Origin: an uncultured Aquincola sp.
GTDB lineage: Bacteria > Pseudomonadota > Gammaproteobacteria > Burkholderiales > Burkholderiaceae
Reading direction: 5' to 3'
DNA: 15,450 bases
NCBI GenBank assembly: GCA_937883885.1
Contig: CAKZXL010000249.1
Span: forward strand, 1 to 15,450
In this document: positions 10,255 to 15,450 of the stretch, one piece after another
Layout of the letters: each line of letters starts with the position of its first letter
Numbering within the stretch: the first letter of the stretch is position 1
The notes under the pieces: generated by a model
What the model was told of the DNA's origin: nothing
Seen by the model: the letters and a program-made list of their open reading frames with translations, nothing else
The model's database searches: none
Program-made: the position numbers and the translations under genes

Positions 10255-12849
10255 TCAGGCGGTCACGCCCTTGGCAGCGTCGGCGTACTCCTCGATCTGG
10301 TCGAAGTTCATGTAGCGGTAGACGCTGGCCTTGTCGGCGTCGATCACGCCCATCTCCTTCAGGTACTCCTCCTTGGTCGGCAGGCGGCCCAGGCGCGAGG
10401 CGATGGCGGCCAGCTCGGCCGAGCCCAGGAACACGTTGGTGTTCTTGCCCAGGCGGTTGGGGAAGTTGCGGGTGGAGGTGGAGATCACGGTTGCGCCTTC
10501 ACGCACCTGCGCCTGGTTGCCCATGCACAGGCTGCAGCCCGGCATCTCGGTGCGCGCACCGGCGGTGCCGAAGGCGGCGTAGTGGCCTTCCTTGATCAGC
10601 TCGCTCTGGTCCATCTTGGTGGGCGGTGCCACCCACAGCTTGACCGGGATGTCGCGCTGGCCGCCCAGCAGCTTGGCCGCGGCACGGAAGTGGCCGATGT
10701 TGGTCATGCACGAGCCGATGAAGGCTTCGTCGATCTTGGTGCCGGCCACTTCGGACAGGAACTTCGCGTCGTCCGGGTCGTTGGGGCAGCAGACGATGGG
10801 CTCCTGGATGTCGGCCAGATCGATCTCGATCACGGCGGCGTACTCGGCGTCCTTGTCGGCTTCCAGCAGCTCGGGCTTGGCCAGCCAGGCTTCCACCTTC
10901 TCGATGCGGCGCTGCAGCGTCTTGGCGTCGGCGTAGCCGTCGGCGATCATGTTCTTCATCAGCACCACGTTGCTGGTGAGGTACTCCTTGATCGGCTCGG
11001 GGTTGAGCTTGATGGTGCAGCCGGCGGCCGAGCGCTCGGCCGAGGCGTCGCTCAGCTCGAAGGCCTGTTCCACCTTCAGGTCGGGCAGACCTTCGATTTC
11101 CAGGATGCGACCCGAGAAGATGTTCTTCTTGCCGGCCTTGGCCACGGTCAGCAGACCGGCCTTGATGGCGTACAGCGGAATCGCATGTACCAGGTCACGC
11201 AGCGTGACGCCGGGCTGCATCTCGCCCTTGAAGCGCACCAGCACCGATTCGGGCATGTCCAGCGGCATCACGCCGGTGGCCGCGCCGAAGGCCACCAGGC
11301 CCGAGCCGGCCGGGAAGCTGATGCCGATCGGGAAGCGGGTGTGCGAGTCGCCGCCGGTGCCCACGGTGTCGGGCAGCAGCAGGCGGTTCAGCCAGCTGTG
11401 GATCACGCCGTCGCCCGGGCGCAGGGCCACGCCGCCGCGGTTGCTGATGAAGGCAGGCAGCTCGCGGTGGGTCTTCACGTCCACCGGCTTGGGATAGGCG
11501 GCGGTGTGGCAGAAGCTCTGCATCACCAGGTCGGCCGAGAAGCCCAGGCAGGCCAGGTCCTTCAGCTCGTCGCGGGTCATCGGGCCGGTGGTGTCCTGGC
11601 TGCCCACGGTGGTCATCTTCGGCTCGCAGTAGGTGCCGGGGCGCACGCCCTGGCCTTCCGGCAGGCCGACGGCGCGGCCCACCATCTTCTGCGCCAGCGT
11701 GAAGCCGGCCTTGGTTTCGGCCGGGGACTGGGGCAGGCGGAACAGCGTGGAAGCCGGCAGGCCCAGGAACTCACGCGCCTTGCCGGTCAGCGAGCGGCCG
11801 ATGATCAGGTTGATGCGGCCGCCAGCACGCACCTCGTCGAACAGCACGTCGCTCTTGAGCTTGAACTCGGCCACGGTCTCGCCGTTCTTGACCAGCTTGC
11901 CGTCGTAGGGCAGCACGTCGATGACGTCGCCCATCTCCAGCTTGCTCACGTCCACCTCAATGGGCAGCGAGCCGGAGTCTTCCTGCGTGTTGAAGAAGAT
12001 CGGGGCGATCTTGCCACCCAGCGTGACGCCGCCGAAGCGCTTGTTCGGCACGAAGGGGATGTCCTGGCCGGTGGCCCAGATCACGCTGTTGGTGGCGCTC
12101 TTGCGGCTGGAGCCGGTGCCCACCACGTCGCCCACGTAGGCCACGAGGTTGCCCTTCTTCTTCAGGTCCTCGATGAACTGCATCGGGCCGCGCTTGCCGT
12201 CTTCCTCGGGCTTGAAGGCCGCGTCGGGGCGGGTGTTCTTCAGCATCGCCAGGTAGTGCAGCGGAATGTCCGGGCGGCTCCAGGCGTCGGGCGCGGGCGA
12301 CAGGTCGTCGGTGTTGGTTTCACCGGGCACCTTGAACACGGTGACGGTGATCTTCTTCTCGACCTCGGGGCGGCTGGTGAACCACTCGGCGTCGGCCCAG
12401 CTCTGCATCACTTCCTTGGCCTTGGCGTTGCCGGCCTTGGCCTTGTCGGCCACGTCGTTGAAGAAGTCGAACATCAGCAGCGTCTTCTTCAGACCTTCGG
12501 CGGCCACGGCGGCCACCTCGGGTTCGGCGTCCAGCAGCTCGATCAGCGGATGCACGTTGTAGCCGCCCACCATGGTGCCCAGCAGCTCGGTGGCCTTGGC
12601 CTTGGAGACCAGCGGCACGCTGATGTCGCCATGCGCCACGGCGGCCAGGAAGCTGGCCTTGACCTTGGCGGCGTCGTCCACGCCCGGGGGCACGCGGTGC
12701 GTCAGCAGGTCCAGCAGGAAGGCGTCTTCGCCGGCCGGCGGGTTCTTGATCAGCTCGATCAGCTCGGCCACCTGCTTGGCGTCGAGCGGCAGCGGCGGAA
12801 TGCCGAGCGCGGCGCGTTCGGCGGCATGTTGGCGATAGGCTTGCAGCAT
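10255..12849 (-). CDS. acnB: Aconitate hydratase B
   Basis: An 864-residue AcnB, one residue shorter than the E. coli enzyme and very similar along its length. It is usually the main TCA-cycle aconitase. The N-terminal HEAT-like domain (about 1-155) begins [17 protein letters not shown], then comes the swivel domain with [17 protein letters not shown], followed by the catalytic domains. [4Fe-4S] ligands are Cys714 ([11 protein letters not shown]), Cys772 and Cys775 (PGCSLCMGN). Also present are [30 protein letters not shown] and [12 protein letters not shown]. The frame stays open upstream to 12978, but homology starts at ATG 12849, and GGAG (complement of 12859-12862) lies nine bases before it. 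ATG 12864 would add five residues without a good binding site. The vapC stop is 47 nt upstream on the same strand, so acnB may be transcribed partly from vapBC or promoters farther up. Confidence 0.98.
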   Translation of the reverse strand: MLQAYRQHAAERAALGIPPLPLDAKQVAELIELIKNPPAGEDAFLLDLLTHRVPPGVDDAAKVKASFLAAVAHGDISVPLVSKAKATELLGTMVGGYNVHPLIELLDAEPEVAAVAAEGLKKTLLMFDFFNDVADKAKAGNAKAKEVMQSWADAEWFTSRPEVEKKITVTVFKVPGETNTDDLSPAPDAWSRPDIPLHYLAMLKNTRPDAAFKPEEDGKRGPMQFIEDLKKKGNLVAYVGDVVGTGSSRKSATNSVIWATGQDIPFVPNKRFGGVTLGGKIAPIFFNTQEDSGSLPIEVDVSKLEMGDVIDVLPYDGKLVKNGETVAEFKLKSDVLFDEVRAGGRINLIIGRSLTGKAREFLGLPASTLFRLPQSPAETKAGFTLAQKMVGRAVGLPEGQGVRPGTYCEPKMTTVGSQDTTGPMTRDELKDLACLGFSADLVMQSFCHTAAYPKPVDVKTHRELPAFISNRGGVALRPGDGVIHSWLNRLLLPDTVGTGGDSHTRFPIGISFPAGSGLVAFGAATGVMPLDMPESVLVRFKGEMQPGVTLRDLVHAIPLYAIKAGLLTVAKAGKKNIFSGRILEIEGLPDLKVEQAFELSDASAERSAAGCTIKLNPEPIKEYLTSNVVLMKNMIADGYADAKTLQRRIEKVEAWLAKPELLEADKDAEYAAVIEIDLADIQEPIVCCPNDPDDAKFLSEVAGTKIDEAFIGSCMTNIGHFRAAAKLLGGQRDIPVKLWVAPPTKMDQSELIKEGHYAAFGTAGARTEMPGCSLCMGNQAQVREGATVISTSTRNFPNRLGKNTNVFLGSAELAAIASRLGRLPTKEEYLKEMGVIDADKASVYRYMNFDQIEEYADAAKGVTA

Positions 12850-12896
12850 GTGGTCTGGCTCCATGGGGCTCGTGCGGATGGGGTTCACTGCAGGGC

Positions 12897-13301
12897 TCAG
12901 GCCTTGGGCACGATGAGCTTGAGACCCTTGAAATACTCGCGGAAAAAGCCGTCGTCGCGGGTGATCAGGCCGTTGCACTGAAGCAAGGCATGGGCCCCGA
13001 TGAGAAAGTCGGCAACCACGCGTTCGCGCTTGCCGCCTCGGGCGCGGAAGCGCCGGTTCATGTGGCCGGCGCGCATGGCGGCCTGTTCGCTGCCCGGCAG
13101 GTGGCGAATGCCCAGCGTGGCCAGCGTGTCCATCAGGCTGACCGAGGTGTCGAGCATGGCCTGCACTTCGGCCACCACGGCATCGGACACCACCACGTCG
13201 TCGGCGGCCAGGGCCTCGGCCACGCAGGCCTCGGAGGCATCGGCGTAGCGTTCGTCGCCGATCAGCACATCGATGAGGACGGAAGAGTCGATCGCGATCA
13301 T
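12897..13301 (-). CDS. vapC: VapC-type PIN-domain toxin ribonuclease
   Basis: A 134-residue PIN-domain protein. The acidic metal-binding residues are in the expected order: Asp5 in [13 protein letters not shown], Glu45 in VVAEVQAML, Asp98 in [11 protein letters not shown] and Asp116 in ITRDDGFF. VapC toxins are Mg2+-dependent endoribonucleases that usually cut tRNA or rRNA and are held inactive by VapB. ATG 13301 overlaps the vapB stop in an ATGA junction. No Shine-Dalgarno sequence precedes it, and the start falls in the loop of a small hairpin, so translation likely depends on vapB. All catalytic residues are present, so the toxin looks intact. The RNA target cannot be predicted. Confidence 0.93.
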   Translation of the reverse strand: MIAIDSSVLIDVLIGDERYADASEACVAEALAADDVVVSDAVVAEVQAMLDTSVSLMDTLATLGIRHLPGSEQAAMRAGHMNRRFRARGGKRERVVADFLIGAHALLQCNGLITRDDGFFREYFKGLKLIVPKA

Positions 13302-13309
13302 TGATCGAC
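13287..13309 (-). promoter_or_regulatory. Small hairpin at the vapB-vapC junction with the vapC start codon in its loop
   Basis: GTCGATC (13287-13293) and GATCGAC (13303-13309) are perfect 7-base complements around a 9-base spacer that contains the vapC ATG (complement of 13299-13301). In the mRNA the start codon would be exposed in, or constrained by, the loop. This is compatible with translational coupling but unproven. Part of the pairing may simply reflect repeated GATC-type sequence. Confidence 0.45.
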
Positions 13310-13546
13310 CGGGTCGCTGGGCGCGCGCCCGCGGATGGCGCGCAGCGCCTCGTCGGTGCTCGACAGGCCGTCCACCAGCTTGAACTTGCCGCGCACCTTG
13401 CGCAGCGCCTCGCTCACGTCCTTGCGCAGGACGATGCGGCCACCGTCGAGCTCGACCTTGAGCACGCTGCCCTTGACCAGGCCCAGTGCATCGCGCACGG
13501 CCTTGGGGAGGGTGATCTGTCCGCGTTCGGCGACGGTGGCTTCCAT
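13298..13546 (-). CDS. vapB: VapB-type antitoxin with AbrB/SpoVT-like DNA-binding domain
   Basis: An 82-residue protein. Residues 2-45 form a swapped-hairpin AbrB/MazE domain: [20 protein letters not shown], followed by [17 protein letters not shown]. The charged C-terminal half would wrap around the toxin. Antitoxins of this type neutralise VapC and, with it, repress their own promoter. The stop overlaps the vapC start (ATGA). The leader just before the ATG is pyrimidine-rich with no Shine-Dalgarno sequence. An inverted repeat with an embedded -10-like box lies 20-48 nt upstream and is a plausible operator. Confidence 0.9.
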   Translation of the reverse strand: MEATVAERGQITLPKAVRDALGLVKGSVLKVELDGGRIVLRKDVSEALRKVRGKFKLVDGLSSTDEALRAIRGRAPSDPVDQ

Positions 13547-13565
13547 GGCGGGTGGGTTGGAAAGA

Positions 13566-13594
13566 TTCGGTATGTATGCATTGTACGTACCGAA
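13566..13594 (-). promoter_or_regulatory. Probable vapBC operator and promoter
   Basis: Imperfect inverted repeat: TTCGGTATGTA (13566-13576) pairs with TACGTACCGAA (13584-13594) at 10 of 11 positions, around a 7-base spacer. On the minus strand TACAAT (complement of 13580-13585) is one mismatch from a sigma-70 -10 box and sits inside the repeat. Binding of VapBC there would block RNA polymerase, as expected for autoregulation. The -35 region is poor. Confidence 0.65.
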
Positions 13595-13633
13595 CCATTC
13601 CGACGGAAGCGCGCGGACGATGTTTGTGCGACA

Positions 13634-13656
13634 GCCGGCGTGCTGAACACGCCGGC
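13634..13656. terminator. GC-rich hairpin downstream of the exported unknown gene
   Basis: GCCGGCGTG (13634-13642) and CACGCCGGC (13648-13656) form a perfect 9-bp stem with a CTGAA loop, starting 10 nt past the stop of the gene at 13667-14335. No U-run follows in the direction of transcription, so termination would be weak or Rho-assisted. It separates that gene from vapBC and suggests vapBC has its own promoter. Confidence 0.55.
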
Positions 13657-13666
13657 CGAGCGCCGT

Positions 13667-14335
13667 TCAGCGCGGCGCGGCGGCCGAGGCGGCGGTGGCG
13701 GCCACGCTGGCAGCGCGGGCGGCCTGGTCGGCAGCCGAAGCAGCGACGGCGGCAGCCTGGGCGGCGCTGGCGGCCGACTGCGCGGCCACGGCGGCGGCCT
13801 TGGCCGGGTCGATGCCCAGCGACGAGGTCGGCGGGTTGGCCTGCATCTCCAGGCGCGCGGTGCGCTGGCGCTCGTGCATGCAGTCATCGACCAGTCGCTG
13901 GCCCGCCTTGACGTCCATCAGCATGGACTTGTTGGCGATCTGGATCATCAGCGCGCGGCCCTTGACGTCTTCCAGGCGCAGCGCGCCGGTGCTGGAGAGC
14001 ACCGGCTTCATCACGTAGACCTGCTTCTTGAAGTCGACGTCCACGTAGCCGGGCGCCTTGGGGTTCATCGCGATCGACAGCGTCTGGTCGAACTCGCAGG
14101 CGTAGCTGCCGAAGTAGGTGCGCTCGGCGGCGGCCAGCTGCTCGGGCGGTGCGTCGGGCAGCGGCGCTTCCACCGGCGGCGGAGGCGGTGCTGCCTTCTT
14201 GGCCACGGGCTTCTTGGCAGGGGCGGCCTTGGCGGCCGGCTTGGCAGCGGGCTTGGCCGGCTGCTGGGCAAAGGCGGGCGCCACCAGCGCCGCGCAGATC
14301 AGCGAAGCGGCCAGGTGGGAAAAGCGAAAGGTCAT
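13667..14335 (-). CDS. Exported protein of unknown function with two-cysteine domain and alanine-rich tail
   Basis: A 222-residue protein I do not recognise with certainty. It has a clear signal peptide (residues 1-23, cleavage after A-F-A). Next is a Lys/Ala/Pro linker (about 24-64, including a run of five prolines), then a compact domain (about 70-160) containing only two cysteines after the signal peptide: Cys80 in S-Y-A-C-E-F and Cys152 in D-D-C-M, well placed for a disulfide. The tail (about 175-222) is mostly alanine with scattered Gln, Ser, Val and Asp, probably a long helix. The beta-rich central pattern is loosely reminiscent of MliC-type lysozyme inhibitors, but this is a guess. ATG 14335 has GGAG eight bases upstream; the longer open frame to 14911 runs through the GNAT gene and is not used. 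Probably periplasmic or envelope-associated. Confidence 0.82.
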   Translation of the reverse strand: MTFRFSHLAASLICAALVAPAFAQQPAKPAAKPAAKAAPAKKPVAKKAAPPPPPVEAPLPDAPPEQLAAAERTYFGSYACEFDQTLSIAMNPKAPGYVDVDFKKQVYVMKPVLSSTGALRLEDVKGRALMIQIANKSMLMDVKAGQRLVDDCMHERQRTARLEMQANPPTSSLGIDPAKAAAVAAQSAASAAQAAAVAASAADQAARAASVAATAASAAAPR

Positions 14336-14406
14336 CAAGGGATCTCCGGAGGGAATCGGTACGGCGGCCGGCATTGTCGCGCTGGTGGTGCAGCCGCCCG
14401 GTGAGC

Positions 14407-14991
14407 TCATGTTGCGGCGCGGCGCAGTCGGAAGAGCCGGTGGCGGCGCAGCGGCTGGCCGGCCGCGATCAGCGGGTGGTCGAAATCGTCGGCCGCATCG
14501 TGCTGCATGCCCAGGCGCTGCATCACGGCCTGCGAGGGCAGGTTCTCTTCGGCGGTGTAGGCGGTCAGTTCGTCCAGCTGCAGATGCTCGAACGCGAACT
14601 GCGCGGCGGCCTGCGCCGCTTCGGTGGCCAGGCCCCGGCCCCAGGCCTCGCGGCACAGCCGCCAGCCCAGCTCGACCGTAGGCACGAAGGGCGCATCGAT
14701 CGTGGTGACGTGCAGGCCCACGGTGCCGGCAAACGGCAGCTGGCCGGGCAGCTCCAGCGCCCACATGCCCCAGCCGCGCTGCGTGATGGCGGCGCGCATG
14801 CGGCCGGCCTCCTGCACCGCCTGCTCGAAGCCGAGGGGTGCCGGAAAGAAGCGGCGCACCTGCGCATCGGCATTCATCGCGCACCAGGCGGGCAGGTCGC
14901 TGTCCTTCCATTGGCGCAGCAGGGTGCGGCGCGTACGCAGCTCCCGCGGTGCGTCGAAGGTCCTCAGCACCAGCACGCGGTCAGCGGCCAT
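14407..14991 (-). CDS. GNAT-family N-acetyltransferase, RimJ/RimL-like
   Basis: A 194-residue acetyl-CoA-dependent N-acetyltransferase. The N-terminal ELRTRRTLLRQWKDSDLPAW is the usual RimJ/RimL-type opening, followed by strands with GMWALEL and FAGTVGLH. The acetyl-CoA pyrophosphate loop is at about residues 114-126 (REAWGRGLATEAA), and the C-terminal SQAVMQRLGM segment precedes the last strands. Family members acetylate ribosomal protein N-termini, small amines or antibiotics; the target here is unknown. ATG 14991 is nine bases after the stop of the CitE-like gene, so the two are probably co-transcribed. The exported unknown follows after 71 nt. Confidence 0.9.
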   Translation of the reverse strand: MAADRVLVLRTFDAPRELRTRRTLLRQWKDSDLPAWCAMNADAQVRRFFPAPLGFEQAVQEAGRMRAAITQRGWGMWALELPGQLPFAGTVGLHVTTIDAPFVPTVELGWRLCREAWGRGLATEAAQAAAQFAFEHLQLDELTAYTAEENLPSQAVMQRLGMQHDAADDFDHPLIAAGQPLRRHRLFRLRRAAT

Positions 14992-15000
14992 GGCCGTCCG

Positions 15001-15450
15001 TCAGTGGAAGAAGGCCGCGCGGATCTGCGCTGGCAGCTGCGGCCCGCCGGCGTAGGAGGTGCGGTGCGCCCGTTCCAGCACGTGCCAGAAGTAGCGGAAG
15101 CTGGCGCGGTCGTGCAGGGTGTCGTTGTGGCGGATGGGCGCCCACTGCGCGGCCTGCGCCGCGGTGATGATGTCGATGGCCGTGTCCACCTCGGCGGTGG
15201 TGGGCGTGAAGGCATCGACGATGGGCTTGATCTGCGCCGGGTGGATGCTCCACATGCGGGTGTAGCCGAACTGCCGGCAGGCCTTGGTGGCCGCTTCCTG
15301 CAGGGCCGAAGGATGCTTGAACTCGGTGACCACGCAGTGCGAAGGCGTCTTGCCGTGGGCATGGCAGGCGGCCGCGATTTCCAGCTTGGCGCGCACCACC
15401 AGCGGATGCTCGAACTGGCCCTTGACGCTCATGCCCGCGGCCGGAATGGC
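15001..15450 (-). CDS. HpcH/HpaI aldolase - CitE-like CoA ester lyase, C-terminal part (5' end outside window)
   Basis: The minus-strand frame is open to the window edge (A-I-P-A-A-G before the Met at 15432), so this is the last 149 residues of a longer protein. RMWSIHPAQIKPIVDAFTP is the highly typical late segment of CitE and malyl-CoA/citramalyl-CoA lyases, after which a family-specific C-terminal helical part begins. FEHPLVVRAKLEIAAACHAHGKTP fits the TIM-barrel's later strands. The Mg2+-binding acidic residues lie upstream, outside the window. Such enzymes cleave or form C-C bonds in acyl-CoA substrates such as malyl-CoA. A gene of this family close to acnB is common in Burkholderiales, in my recollection. 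The exact substrate cannot be assigned. Confidence 0.88.
   Translation of the reverse strand, partial: AIPAAGMSVKGQFEHPLVVRAKLEIAAACHAHGKTPSHCVVTEFKHPSALQEAATKACRQFGYTRMWSIHPAQIKPIVDAFTPTTAEVDTAIDIITAAQAAQWAPIRHNDTLHDRASFRYFWHVLERAHRTSYAGGPQLPAQIRAAFFH

Noticed and set aside
12850..12978. A 43-residue N-terminal extension of AcnB.
   Set aside because: The extension has no AcnB homology, overlaps vapC in another frame, and the true start at 12849 has a ribosome binding site and matches the family N-terminus.
10246..12981. A very long plus-strand open frame antisense to acnB (over 900 codons).
   Set aside because: It mirrors acnB exactly, is rich in His, Ala, Gly and Gln as expected from the reverse of GC-rich codons, and has no recognisable domain. 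It is a composition shadow.
13695..13815. A tandem DNA repeat in the region coding the alanine-rich tail.
   Set aside because: GCC/GCG-rich codons recur, but no fixed period or repeated unit is seen; it is low-complexity coding sequence.
14336..14911. Extension of the exported unknown protein upstream through the GNAT gene.
   Set aside because: It would remove the clear signal peptide from the N-terminus and overlaps a well-supported gene in another frame.

Overview
The window is GC-rich, gene-dense bacterial DNA with third-position G/C bias and mostly short intergenic gaps. It carries both aconitases (AcnA and AcnB), a CitE-like lyase beside acnB, a YffB/ArsC-like reductase and an SbcB exonuclease. 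This content fits a betaproteobacterium of the order Burkholderiales (Rubrivivax/Ideonella/Leptothrix-like). That placement is an inference from gene content and protein resemblance; no RNA gene is present to confirm it.

Layout. Positions 1-623 (+) hold the end of a BamE/SmpA-OmlA-like gene, overlapped by an ArsC/Spx-family reductase gene. Positions 642-4680 (-) hold acnA followed downstream by a stand-alone FIST-domain sensor gene, with a strong hairpin between them. Positions 4810-8483 (+) form a tight three-gene run with overlapping stop and start codons: a Lig E-type exported ATP-dependent DNA ligase broken by a frameshift, an amidase-signature enzyme, and exonuclease I (sbcB). Positions 8575-10176 (+) encode an exported MINPP-like histidine acid phosphatase. 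It ends at a perfect hairpin terminator shared with the convergent acnB. Positions 10255-15450 (-) hold, in transcription order, the end of a CitE/HpcH-type lyase gene, a GNAT acetyltransferase, an exported unknown protein with an alanine-rich tail, a vapB-vapC toxin-antitoxin pair and acnB.

How it fits together. AcnA, AcnB and the CitE-like lyase form a central-carbon (TCA-related) neighbourhood. The two aconitase genes are separated by an unrelated plus-strand block of DNA-metabolism and hydrolase genes. The vapBC pair lies directly upstream of acnB on the same strand, with a 47-nt gap and no visible terminator.

Most notable points: (1) the ligase frameshift, which can be modelled as an 11-bp loss between short direct repeats; (2) vapBC on the promoter side of acnB; (3) an imperfect inverted repeat with an embedded -10-like box upstream of vapB; (4) a long bulged palindrome between acnA and the FIST gene; (5) the MINPP-like phosphatase; (6) the two-cysteine, alanine-tailed exported unknown. 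I saw no CRISPR array, tRNA, rRNA, insertion sequence or convincing wholly new multi-gene system. No gap between genes reaches 300 bases.
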